A DNA stretch of 64,000 bases from Acidimicrobiales bacterium. Its GTDB lineage: Bacteria > Actinomycetota > Acidimicrobiia > Acidimicrobiales > MedAcidi-G1. Below the pieces are notes generated by a model that saw only the letters and a list, made by a program, of their open reading frames with translations, made no database searches and was not told the DNA's origin. Below, piece by piece: positions 16,265-23,925 of this stretch (the first letter of the stretch is position 1; each line of letters starts with the position of its first letter). The stretch is from contig JAKURV010000002.1 in the NCBI GenBank assembly GCA_022452035.1, positions 62,001 to 126,000 of the forward strand. The letters are read 5' to 3'. The position numbers were made by a program, and so were the translations under genes.

Positions 16265-17026
16265 TCAGCGCGTCAACCAACCTCCATCTACCGGTAGGTG
16301 CACCCCGGTGATCCATGACGACTGGTCGGAGAGAAGGAAGGACACTGCTGAAGCGACGTCTTCCGGTTGACCAATCCGGGGAATCAGGAGCCTGTCCTTA
16401 AGCGCTTCCAGTGTCTCCGGAGCGGTAATGCCCTCCAAGGAGACGAAGTCGGTGGCGATCGGTCCAGGTGCCACTGCGTTGACTCGGATGGAGAACTTGG
16501 CCAATTCAACGGCGAGAGCCTTTGTGAGCATCTTGACCCCGCCCTTGGACGCGTTGTAATGGACCTGGCAGTAGCCGGCGGAGGAAACAACCACCTCAGC
16601 TTCGACCGTCGAGATGTTGACGACGGATCCACCGCCAGTGCTGGCAATATCACGCGCTACTTCTTGCGTGACCAGCCAAGTTCCTTTCAGGTTCACATCG
16701 ACAACCAGGTCCCACTCTTCTTCCGTTAGGTCGGCCAAAGAAGTCATGGTGACGACGCCAGCGCAGTTCACGAGCCCAGTGATTTCACCTAACCGGCTAG
16801 TTGCATTGTCTGCAGCTGACCGTATGGAACCTCGGTCTCGGACGTCTATCTCTTGAAAGATCACGCGCCCTCCTGCGGAAGCAATGGACTCACAAGTCTC
16901 GTGACCCTTTGTGACGTCACTGTCGGCCACAACAACGGACGACCCCTCGTTCGTGAGCCGTTCCGCTACGGCTCTGCCGATTCCAGAAGCCGCGCCGGTT
17001 ACAAAAACCACATTGGCTTGGCTCAT
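16265..17026 (-). CDS. Short-chain dehydrogenase/reductase
   Basis: The 253-residue product is a classical SDR. The cofactor motif is TGAASGIG (about residues 11-18), followed by an acidic residue (VVADSD) that favours NAD. CAGVV corresponds to the NAG motif, VVNISTVEA contains the catalytic Ser, and VHYNASKGG contains the YxxxK pair. The C-terminus SSWITGVHLPVDGG is typical. It would oxidise or reduce an alcohol or ketone made by the P450 upstream. The ATG at 17026 overlaps the P450 stop in an ATGA arrangement, so it is translationally coupled as the third gene of the ligase-P450-SDR operon. Confidence 0.9.
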   Translation of the reverse strand: MSQANVVFVTGAASGIGRAVAERLTNEGSSVVVADSDVTKGHETCESIASAGGRVIFQEIDVRDRGSIRSAADNATSRLGEITGLVNCAGVVTMTSLADLTEEEWDLVVDVNLKGTWLVTQEVARDIASTGGGSVVNISTVEAEVVVSSAGYCQVHYNASKGGVKMLTKALAVELAKFSIRVNAVAPGPIATDFVSLEGITAPETLEALKDRLLIPRIGQPEDVASAVSFLLSDQSSWITGVHLPVDGGWLTR

Positions 17027-18261
17027 GGTTGGTCCCACCTACACGGGAGGCCGGTGGGTCCGCGGAACTCGAATCCGTGCAGCTTGATGGCCTTACCTGG
17101 CTGGATCTCCAGATCTGGTAGACGATCGAGGATCCTTTGGGAACCGATCCTGACCACCTGCCTACCGAGCCACTCACCCAGACATCTGTGGTCGCCAGTC
17201 GCAAATGCCGCGTGGCCACCTTCGGAGCGGTGCAGATCGAACTTCTTGGGATCCGACCACCGTTCTTCGTCGAGATTCGCCGATCGAATGACTCCGGCGA
17301 CCAACGACCCTTGCGGAAGGACCTTGTCGCCTAGTCGAGTCTCACGAGTCGTCTGCCGCGTAATGGTTCCTACCGGAGAATGCAATCGAAAGACCTCCTC
17401 GACGCACCTGCGCCAGAGACCAGGTTCCAAAGCCAACTCATTTCGTAGTTGGTGATCGGCGAGCACAGTTCCAACGACTAGGCCAATCCCGTCGCGTGGC
17501 TCGTTGATGCCTCCGCTAATCATTAGGCGGACGTTGTTCACGATTTCGGATCGATCCAATGGCTGACCGTCGACTTCAGCGGCAACAAATTGAGCAATGG
17601 CTGACAGGTCGTTGCGGTTTTCAACGGTCGCATCGATTTTCTGGTCGATTGCTCTTCCCAGGGATTCGCGTGCCTGATTTCCGATAGAGGTCAATTCAGG
17701 GTCGTTCGCGAAGTTCGCTATGTCGGCACATAGCCCCTCGCACCACTGCCAGACCTGCTCCCAACCGTGAGAATCGAGCCCGAGCACAGAAGCCAAAGAG
17801 TTTGCGGCCAGGGGAGCGGCAAACGAAGTCATGAGGTCGGCCTCGCCCTCCTCAATGAATCCGTCCACCAGTTGGTCAGCGAGATCGACCAACGTCTCCG
17901 AAGCAAAGCTCCCGGCCACCCCACCAGCCTGGAAGATTGGGAGCATTGCATCTCGCGTTCGAGAGGCCTCAGGTTTGTCCTTGGTGAGCATGTTCGGACC
18001 TAGTGCTCTTGCCAAGAAAGACGGGCTGGTGTTGGCAGTGAAGACATCGGGGTGATCTTCCATGTGGATGAGGTCATCCCATTTCGTGACCATCCACATA
18101 TCGAGAGACGGCACAAAGCAGACGGGTTCCTCCGCCCGCATCCGAGCAAGAATCGGATCAGGGTCGAGTTCCAACTCTCTTAGGTTGACCGACTCGCCGA
18201 TGTTCAAGGTCGAGCACAACTTTCTGGTCGCTAGAGGTACGGGAGGTAGGTCTGCTTCTCC
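17023..18261 (-). CDS. Cytochrome P450, divergent type, third gene family member in the block
   Basis: The product of about 412 residues is a soluble bacterial P450 with heme loop FATGDHRCLGEWLGRQ, ExxR in CVEEVFRLHSP, and an unusual I-helix ISGGINEPRDGI, where Glu-Pro replaces the common Asp/Glu-Thr pair used for proton delivery. It is not close to the two CYP125-like paralogues. The start is uncertain. The ATG at 18261 overlaps the upstream ligase gene by 31 bases; a TTG near 18216 lies inside the same reading frame just after the ligase stop. It lies between a glutamine-synthetase-like ligase and an SDR in one operon, so it probably oxidises the gamma-glutamylated product of the ligase (inference). 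Confidence 0.85.
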   Translation of the reverse strand, partial: GEADLPPVPLATRKLCSTLNIGESVNLRELELDPDPILARMRAEEPVCFVPSLDMWMVTKWDDLIHMEDHPDVFTANTSPSFLARALGPNMLTKDKPEASRTRDAMLPIFQAGGVAGSFASETLVDLADQLVDGFIEEGEADLMTSFAAPLAANSLASVLGLDSHGWEQVWQWCEGLCADIANFANDPELTSIGNQARESLGRAIDQKIDATVENRNDLSAIAQFVAAEVDGQPLDRSEIVNNVRLMISGGINEPRDGIGLVVGTVLADHQLRNELALEPGLWRRCVEEVFRLHSPVGTITRQTTRETRLGDKVLPQGSLVAGVIRSANLDEERWSDPKKFDLHRSEGGHAAFATGDHRCLGEWLGRQVVRIGSQRILDRLPDLEIQPGKAIKLHGFEFRGPTGLPCRWDQP

Positions 18262-19550
18262 CATTCTGTGAAGGAGCCGATTGTCTCTTCCCAGGTTCCG
18301 TTCGCAGCAAGGTATTTGGCCCACTCGGCTTTTTTGATTGCGATGTACTGGGCGACCATTTCTGGGCCAATCGCGTCAGTGAACTGCTCGTCGGCTTGAA
18401 GGGCTTCGATGGCAGCCCCAAGGTGATCGGGTGTGTGCTCCTCGGTGCAGGCCGTCTCAAGTGCATCCCCGGTCTCCGGATCCGGACAGGGAAGGCTCGC
18501 TTCCACACCTAGGCGCGACGCAGTCAATACGGCGGCGATTGCCGAATAGGTGCTTGCCGCTCCGTCGGGCATTCGGTTCTCAAGGCGAGTTGATGCGTCG
18601 CGTTCCGGGTTTACGCGAACCGTGGCGCACCTATGGTCATGCCCCCAGTTCTTCCAGTAACCGGAGATTTGGCCGGGCAACAGGCGCTTGTAGGAGTTAG
18701 CCGTAGGTGCGCATAGCGCTGCCATCGCGGACATGTGGTGGAGTTGTCCGGCGATACAGAACTTCGCGAGCGCTGAGAGTCCATCTGGAGCCGATAGATC
18801 GACCATGGCGTTGTTGCCGGAACTGTCTTCCAGGCTCAGGTTGACATGTAGCCCGTTACCTCCATATTCCGGGATCGGTCGCGGCATGAAGGTGAGGAGG
18901 TGCCCATTCTGCGCGGCCACTTCCATGGCCATTGTCCTGAAAAGAAACACCTCATCTGCACATGCCATTGCGTCATCGAATTCGAGGGTCAGTTCGAACT
19001 GACCCATGTCGAATTCTCCGTTGATTGATTCGACCCGGAAACCCAGTCGGTCTGCAGTCTCATCGATGGCTCGCACAATCCCCGCCGGGTCGGTACGTAC
19101 GCCTGTGCCGTAAACCATCGAACCGGGTGCGTTATAGGGACGCCATCCTCCATCGGGATCGGGTTCCATGACGTAGGCCTCTAGCTCAATCCCCACCTTC
19201 GGTTTGAAACCCATCGATTCCCAGGCGCTGACCGCATTGCGAAGCACTGTCCTTGGAGCTAGGGGTACTGGCTCACCATTTCGCTCAAGATCCCCAACGA
19301 CGACGCCAACGCCGTCCTCCCAACCTGGCCTTATCTCAGACATGTCGAAATGGCATTCCATGTCTGGCATTCCCTCAAGGAATCCCGTTCCGGGTATTGG
19401 GCTCATGTCCCGGTCGTACTCCAAGGACAAAACAGTCAGGCAGTGTCGCGTTCCTCGTTCAGCGAGGCGGTAGGGCAGGTACTTGCCGCGAGCAAGATTC
19501 AAGTGGTCGGGCCACAGGACACGGACTCTCCTGTACTCGTCTGTTCCCAT
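18231..19550 (-). CDS. Glutamine-synthetase-like ligase (probable gamma-glutamyl amine ligase)
   Basis: The 439-residue product keeps the glutamine synthetase fold. GIELEAYVM gives the ExE metal ligands. NGEFDMGQFELTLEF gives the second pair of Glu residues. GGNGLHVNLSL corresponds to the His metal site. APTANSYKRLLPGQISGYWK and the following HDHRCATVRV give the nucleotide and glutamate binding parts. It is not housekeeping GlnA: it lacks the usual beta-Grasp start and the C-terminal adenylylation segment. Relatives such as PuuA, IpuC and the aniline-pathway enzymes join glutamate to an amine. It is first in an operon with a P450 and an SDR, and divergent from the MarR gene. Glutamylation of an amine before oxidation is the best inference; the amine is unknown. 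Confidence 0.8.
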   Translation of the reverse strand: MGTDEYRRVRVLWPDHLNLARGKYLPYRLAERGTRHCLTVLSLEYDRDMSPIPGTGFLEGMPDMECHFDMSEIRPGWEDGVGVVVGDLERNGEPVPLAPRTVLRNAVSAWESMGFKPKVGIELEAYVMEPDPDGGWRPYNAPGSMVYGTGVRTDPAGIVRAIDETADRLGFRVESINGEFDMGQFELTLEFDDAMACADEVFLFRTMAMEVAAQNGHLLTFMPRPIPEYGGNGLHVNLSLEDSSGNNAMVDLSAPDGLSALAKFCIAGQLHHMSAMAALCAPTANSYKRLLPGQISGYWKNWGHDHRCATVRVNPERDASTRLENRMPDGAASTYSAIAAVLTASRLGVEASLPCPDPETGDALETACTEEHTPDHLGAAIEALQADEQFTDAIGPEMVAQYIAIKKAEWAKYLAANGTWEETIGSFTEWEKQTYLPYL

Positions 19551-19646
19551 TTGTCAGCCTCTTCCATCCTGTTGTTGAAGGGTCTCGCAGTATCGCCTGA
19601 ACGATTATTGCTAGTGAGTTGTTCTCCAAGGCAATCCGCTTACTAA

Positions 19647-19666
19647 ATCGTTCGGTACCGAATAGT
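19647..19666. promoter_or_regulatory. Putative MarR/HpaR-type operator, site 4 (weaker)
   Basis: ATCGTTCGGTACCGAATAGT holds the perfect 12-base palindrome TTCGGTACCGAA and shares the TTnGG/CCnAA framework of the other three sites (13 of 20 matches to the best one). It lies 11 bases before the marR ATG and follows a possible -10 TACTAA at 19641, so it would suit autoregulation and might also affect the divergent ligase operon. Confidence 0.5.
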
Positions 19667-19677
19667 AGTGTCCGTAT

Positions 19678-20199
19678 ATGCCCCGAGCCTTTTCCGCAGG
19701 TGATGAGGAATTGATCGAGGCTGAACGTCTGATTCGGGACCGGATGTCGGGCCTCGACCTCGACCTCCTGTCGTTGGCGGCAGTGTCGAACGTGTTCCGG
19801 ACGGCCACGGTGCTCCGAAACCACATGGAGCGTGACGTGTTGCGTCGCCACCAGCTGTCGTGGAGTGCCTTCGTGGTGCTATTCGTGTTGCGGATCTGGG
19901 GTTCCCAAGAGTCACGCAGCTTGGCTACCGAGGCGGGAATTTCTGGAGGCACCCTTTCCGGGGTACTCGACACCCTGGAACGGAAGGGCTTAGCCGAGAG
20001 GAGAGCCATCCCCGAGGATCGGCGCCGCGTCGAGGTGGTCCTCACAGCAACTGGGACGAAGGTGGTCGACGAGGTAATGCCGGCCCTCAACCGTGAGGAG
20101 GCGCTGGTCACCGGCGGGCTTACCGACGACGAGATGGCCACCCTGGCCCGGCTACTGCGCAAGGTGTTGAGAACCACCGAGGATCTCGATGAGCGATGA
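19678..20199 (+). CDS. MarR-family transcriptional regulator (HpaR-like candidate)
   Basis: The 173-residue product is a MarR winged-helix repressor. Helices around residues 55-100 contain SWSAFVVLFVLRIWG and SRSLATEAGISGGTLSGVLD, where the recognition helix lies. The wing has the characteristic DRRRVEVVLTATG. N- and C-terminal helices for dimerisation are present. HpaR, which represses the homoprotocatechuate genes in E. coli, is of this family, and here hpaD-, hpaE- and hpaG-like genes each carry a related palindrome upstream. The gene itself has a weaker version of the palindrome ahead of its start. It is divergent from the ligase-P450-SDR operon. No Shine-Dalgarno sequence is obvious, so translation may be weak. 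Ligand and target are inference. Confidence 0.9.
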   Translation: MPRAFSAGDEELIEAERLIRDRMSGLDLDLLSLAAVSNVFRTATVLRNHMERDVLRRHQLSWSAFVVLFVLRIWGSQESRSLATEAGISGGTLSGVLDTLERKGLAERRAIPEDRRRVEVVLTATGTKVVDEVMPALNREEALVTGGLTDDEMATLARLLRKVLRTTEDLDER

Positions 20200-20303
20200 C
20201 CGGCATTCGACCAGTGCTTCGCCTCTGCTGGTTCGGCACGGCCACAAAAGTTGTTGAGGAGACGTCGGCCCTGGGCGGCTTTGAAGCAAGTGCGGAGGCT
20301 TGA

Positions 20304-20323
20304 ATCATTTGGCCCCAAATGAT
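20304..20323. promoter_or_regulatory. Putative MarR/HpaR-type operator, site 3 (best palindrome)
   Basis: ATCATTTGGCCCCAAATGAT is a 20-base palindrome with 9 of 10 paired positions. It lies 54 bases before the hpaD-type gene. TTGAAT at 20300-20305 and TTAGTG at 20322-20327 could be -35 and -10 elements, placing the palindrome between them. Confidence 0.65.
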
Positions 20324-20376
20324 TAGTGTTCGTGATATGCAGTCCCAAACGGCACTCACCAGACAAGGTTTAAGCC

Positions 20377-21303
20377 ATGGGTGAGATCGTGGGAGCGGCT
20401 GTCGTCTCGCATGTTCCACCCATCGTCATGCCGGAGGTTCTTCGCCGAGAACTCAACGACGGAGATGACTTTTCACTCGTGACCGGGCTCCATCGGTTAC
20501 GCACTGAGTGTCTAGATCGTCTGGTGCCCGACACCATCGTCGTATTTGACACGCACTGGTTCACGACTGTGGAACACGTTGTCACCTCACACGAGCAACG
20601 GACAGGAAGATTCACATCTGATGAGCTACCGAGAGGGATGTCCCAAGTCCCCTATGACATGCCAGGTGACCCCGACCTTGCCCGGTCGATCGAGTCCCTA
20701 GCTTCTGGTCGGGATGACACCTGGATCCTGGCCTGCGACGACCCCTATCTCCCGGTTCACTATCCAACGATCAATCTTCTGGGGTTCCTCCAGGGCGATG
20801 AAAGGTGGATCTCGGTCGGGGTGTGCCAAACGGCGACTCCAGAGGATTTTCTCCTGTTTGGGGATCTCTTGGCGCAGGCTGTCGACGCGTCCGACCGGCG
20901 CGTTGTTTTGCTGGCTTCCGGGGGGTTAAGCCATCGCTTCTGGCCGTTGAGAGAGTTTGCCGACCATGAATCGGCCTCTCTGGAAAACATTCGTACCCCA
21001 GAGGCTCGCGACGCTGATCAGAAGGTGCTCCAATGGTGGGAGCACGGTGACCACTGCCAAGTGATCGAATACCAGGCTGAATATAAGAGACATGCCCCTG
21101 AGGGCTTCTTCGGCCACTACCTGATGATGGTCGGTGCGATTGGCGGGAGTGGGTGCAGTGCGGCTGGCCGTCGGTATTCAGAGTATGAATCAGCGGCTGG
21201 AACAGGCCAGGTTCATATGTGGTTTGAGAGGCCTGCCGAGGGCTGGACCGCCCAGAGTCAGAAGATTCAGAACGCGGATCAGTTAGGAAACTCGTGCGAA
21301 TAG
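20377..21303 (+). CDS. hpaD: Class III (LigB-type) extradiol dioxygenase, 3,4-dihydroxyphenylacetate 2,3-dioxygenase type
   Basis: The 308-residue product fits the HpaD branch of the LigB superfamily. SHVPPIV near residue 12 and VFDTHWFT near residue 56 supply N-terminal metal-site residues. TSDELPRGMSQVPYDMPGDP follows as in enterobacterial HpaD. VLLASGGLSHRFWPLREF carries the catalytic His region, and the C-terminus ends in AAGTGQVHMWFERP, matching the family's SGTGQVN element. It would cleave homoprotocatechuate with iron and oxygen to 5-carboxymethyl-2-hydroxymuconate semialdehyde, the substrate of HpaE. It is first in an operon with an FAH protein, a cupin and a flavin monooxygenase, with the clearest operator upstream. 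Related catechol substrates cannot be excluded. Confidence 0.85.
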   Translation: MGEIVGAAVVSHVPPIVMPEVLRRELNDGDDFSLVTGLHRLRTECLDRLVPDTIVVFDTHWFTTVEHVVTSHEQRTGRFTSDELPRGMSQVPYDMPGDPDLARSIESLASGRDDTWILACDDPYLPVHYPTINLLGFLQGDERWISVGVCQTATPEDFLLFGDLLAQAVDASDRRVVLLASGGLSHRFWPLREFADHESASLENIRTPEARDADQKVLQWWEHGDHCQVIEYQAEYKRHAPEGFFGHYLMMVGAIGGSGCSAAGRRYSEYESAAGTGQVHMWFERPAEGWTAQSQKIQNADQLGNSCE

Positions 21304-22142
21304 CGAACGTGGAAGGTCGGGGATCGCTGATCATCGATGGTCGGGTTGTAGATGTTGAATCGGCTACGTCCGGGAAGATCTCCAGTGATCCCATGGAACT
21401 CGTCGATCTCAAGAATCACCGCCTAATGGCCGAACTCGGATCAGTTGACGAGTCCGAGGAGGTGATGGATTCCAGATTGGGTCCGCCGGTTCCAAGACCC
21501 GGAAAAATTATTGCCATCGCTCTCAATTATCGAAGCCATGCCGAGGAGGCGAACAAACCGATTCCGACTGAACCACACGTAATGGTCAAGTTCTCCACTT
21601 GCATCGCCGGTCCTTACGAAGATGTGCTGATGCACGACCTGGAGATGGTCGACTATGAGGTGGAACTTGTCCTAGCAATTGGGCGGCGTGGGGTTCGAAT
21701 TCCCAGCGCTTCAGCTTGGGACCACATATCTGGGTTGACGGTGGGTAACGATGTGAGTGATCGAAACGAGCAGTTTCGGCCTCCAATCAAGCAGTTCTCA
21801 ATGGCTAAGAGTTACGACCGGTTTGGGCCCATCGGTCCAGTCCTCGTGACCCCGGATGACCTTCCAAGTCGCGACGATCTCGAGATCTCTCTAAAAGTCG
21901 ATGGTGAGTTGCGCCAACATGCGAGAACCAGCGACTTCATCTTTCCCGTACCGATCCTGATCGAGTGGCTTTCTCGATACGTCACTCTCGAAGTGGGTGA
22001 CCTGATCTTCACAGGAACGACTGGTGGCGTCGGTGATTCGATGGACCCACCCACCTATCTGCGCAACGGTCAGGTCGTAGAGGCCTCGATTGAGGGGATC
22101 GGCACGATCCGCAACAGATTTGTCGCCGGAGATCTTCCATGA
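21294..22142 (+). CDS. Fumarylacetoacetate hydrolase-fold protein, HpaG-like, copy 2
   Basis: The 282-residue product is a full FAH-fold enzyme. PGKIIAIALNYRSHAEEANK opens the catalytic domain, VDYEVELVLAIGRRG gives the ExE metal pair, GLTVGNDVSDRNEQ gives the Asp ligand, and AKSYDRFGPIGPVLVTPDDL and GDLIFTGTTGGVGDSMDP follow in the usual order. It is the common bacterial type of about 280 residues, acting as a decarboxylase/isomerase or acylpyruvate hydrolase. The GTG start overlaps the end of hpaD by 10 bases, so it is cotranslated and probably acts on the hpaD/hpaE product. HpaG is often a fused double FAH domain; here two separate FAH genes (10635 and 21294) could fill that role. Confidence 0.87.
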   Translation: MRIANVEGRGSLIIDGRVVDVESATSGKISSDPMELVDLKNHRLMAELGSVDESEEVMDSRLGPPVPRPGKIIAIALNYRSHAEEANKPIPTEPHVMVKFSTCIAGPYEDVLMHDLEMVDYEVELVLAIGRRGVRIPSASAWDHISGLTVGNDVSDRNEQFRPPIKQFSMAKSYDRFGPIGPVLVTPDDLPSRDDLEISLKVDGELRQHARTSDFIFPVPILIEWLSRYVTLEVGDLIFTGTTGGVGDSMDPPTYLRNGQVVEASIEGIGTIRNRFVAGDLP

Positions 22143-22510
22143 AGATCGTGACCGGTGGTGATCGAGATAGCAGTTATGGGGGATTGTTCACCGGACACGT
22201 CGAACTCGAGATGCTTCATGCCACACCAGGTGATCAAGACCCTGATACTGCCCTGGTCCATTTCCATTCAGGAGCGGTGACGAACTGGCACCATCACCCT
22301 GGTGGACAATTGCTCTTTGTCGTGTCTGGTAGCGCCCGCGTGGGGACGTTGGCCGACGGAGCGGTGGCTATCAACCCTGGCCACTTGGTTGTTGCCCCAC
22401 CGGACGAGGCTCATTGGCATGGCGCGACAGATGGGTGTGACTGCACGTTGCTTGCCGTCACTTGGGGTACCACTTGCTGGCACGACAAAGTGCCGGACTT
22501 AGCCGACTAG
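22139..22510 (+). CDS. Small cupin-domain protein
   Basis: The 123-residue product is a single cupin barrel. Motif 1 is VTNWHHHPGGQLLFVVSGSA, with three His residues and a Gln in place of the usual Glu region, and motif 2 is INPGHLVVAPPDEAHWHGA. Two metal-binding histidine sets are present, so it should bind a divalent metal. Small cupins of this type serve as dioxygenases, isomerases or carboxymuconolactone-type helpers, and the sequence does not tell which. The ATG overlaps the FAH stop by four bases and the next gene starts four bases after its stop. It may replace one of the missing Hpa steps (isomerase), which is inference. Confidence 0.82.
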   Translation: MKIVTGGDRDSSYGGLFTGHVELEMLHATPGDQDPDTALVHFHSGAVTNWHHHPGGQLLFVVSGSARVGTLADGAVAINPGHLVVAPPDEAHWHGATDGCDCTLLAVTWGTTCWHDKVPDLAD

Positions 22511-22514
22511 AGAC

Positions 22515-23915
22515 GTGCCCCAGGTTGCAGTAATCGGCTGTGGGCCCGTTGGCGCTCTTCTGGCGAATCTTCTGGGCATAGCCGGGGTAGAGACTTCAGT
22601 CCACGAGGCCTCCCTGGATGCCTACCCGCTTCCACGTGCTTGTCACCTAGACGCAGAGATCATGAGGATCTTCCAGGGGGCGGGACTCTCGGATCAGGTG
22701 GAGCGACTCGTCGAACCCTCTCGGGGGATGGAATTCGTCGACGCGGACGGGACAAGGCTCTTCACCTACGAGGACTTTGAGAGGTCACCGATCCTCGGTT
22801 GGTGTGAGGACTATGTGTTCCAGCAGCCGGAACTCGATCGTGTCCTTCGGGAAGGGCTCGAAAGGTTTCCCAATGTCGAGTTGACTCTTGGGTCAGAGGT
22901 CACAGACCTCGACTCCGTTGACGCACGGTTTGTTGTCGCCTGTGATGGCGCCTCGAGCGCGACCCGGCGGGGTCTCGGCATTGGCCTGGCGGACTGGGGG
23001 TTTGACCAGTATTGGCTTGTAGTGGATCTCATGTTTGATGACGATCCCCAACTTCCTTCGGTTATCCAGCAGGTCTGCGATCCGAAGAGGCCGGCTACCT
23101 ACGTGCCCTCTGCCCACGGCCATCACCGCTGGGAGTTTCGCCTTCTAGAAGGCGAGAATCACGATCAATTTGAAGAGCACCAAAGGGTTCGTGAACTGCT
23201 ACGACCTTGGATCCCCGATGATGCCGGCGAGATCGTGCGGGCTGCTCCCTACCGGTTTCATGCCGTCGTGGCCGAAAGGTGGAGAGATGGTCGGTTCTTC
23301 CTTGCGGGCGACTCGGCTCACCAGATGCCACCGTTCATCGGCCAGGGGATGTGTTCGGGAATCCGTGACGCCGCCAATCTCGCGTGGAAACTGCGATCTG
23401 TTCTCAACTACGGAGCCCCAGAAACACTTCTCGACACCTACGAGCTGGAACGCCGCAGCCATGTCGAGCGGTGTATCGCCATGTCGATTGAGGCTGGACG
23501 CATCGTCTCAGGACAAGTCACAGAGTTTCCCACCCCTGACGCCGACGAATCGGAGCGCTGGTCACGTCTCCCACCGCTAATGGAAGGGATCTTTTCTTCA
23601 GGGTCCGACAAGAGAATTGGACATCAGGCACGTCAACCGAGGGTTCTTTCCAATGGAACCGCGCTCCTGCTCGACGACGTCGGTGGTTCTGACTGGTATC
23701 TCGTGTCCCGAGTCCCACACCAGACAGGAAACTGGTGCCAAACAGTCCTCGTTGACGACTTGGTTGACCTAGACAGTGACCTTGATCTCCTTCTAGCTGG
23801 ACGAGCAGCAGTGCTAATCCGGCCAGATCGCTATGTCTTTGGCTCAGCGAACGAAGAATCCATCGGCGAACTTGTCAAGACCGCCGAAAGACTGGTCTGG
23901 GGTGGGGTGCCCTGA
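22515..23915 (+). CDS. FAD-dependent aromatic monooxygenase (MhpA/PheA-like)
   Basis: The 466-residue product belongs to the group A flavin monooxygenases. It has VAVIGCGPVGALLANLLGIA (FAD-binding GxGxxG), then ARFVVACDGASSATRRGLGI (the DG motif), and RDGRFFLAGDSAHQMPPFIG (the GD motif that closes on FAD), followed by GQGMCSGIRDAANLAWKL. These place it near 3-(3-hydroxyphenyl)propionate hydroxylase and related phenol hydroxylases that use NAD(P)H to add oxygen to a ring. Its C-terminal thioredoxin-like tail is short. As the last gene of the hpaD operon it would make or modify the catechol that HpaD cleaves. It converges on the second CYP125-like P450 gene with a gap of ten bases. Confidence 0.87.
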   Translation: MPQVAVIGCGPVGALLANLLGIAGVETSVHEASLDAYPLPRACHLDAEIMRIFQGAGLSDQVERLVEPSRGMEFVDADGTRLFTYEDFERSPILGWCEDYVFQQPELDRVLREGLERFPNVELTLGSEVTDLDSVDARFVVACDGASSATRRGLGIGLADWGFDQYWLVVDLMFDDDPQLPSVIQQVCDPKRPATYVPSAHGHHRWEFRLLEGENHDQFEEHQRVRELLRPWIPDDAGEIVRAAPYRFHAVVAERWRDGRFFLAGDSAHQMPPFIGQGMCSGIRDAANLAWKLRSVLNYGAPETLLDTYELERRSHVERCIAMSIEAGRIVSGQVTEFPTPDADESERWSRLPPLMEGIFSSGSDKRIGHQARQPRVLSNGTALLLDDVGGSDWYLVSRVPHQTGNWCQTVLVDDLVDLDSDLDLLLAGRAAVLIRPDRYVFGSANEESIGELVKTAERLVWGGVP

Positions 23916-23925
23916 CAATCTGCAA

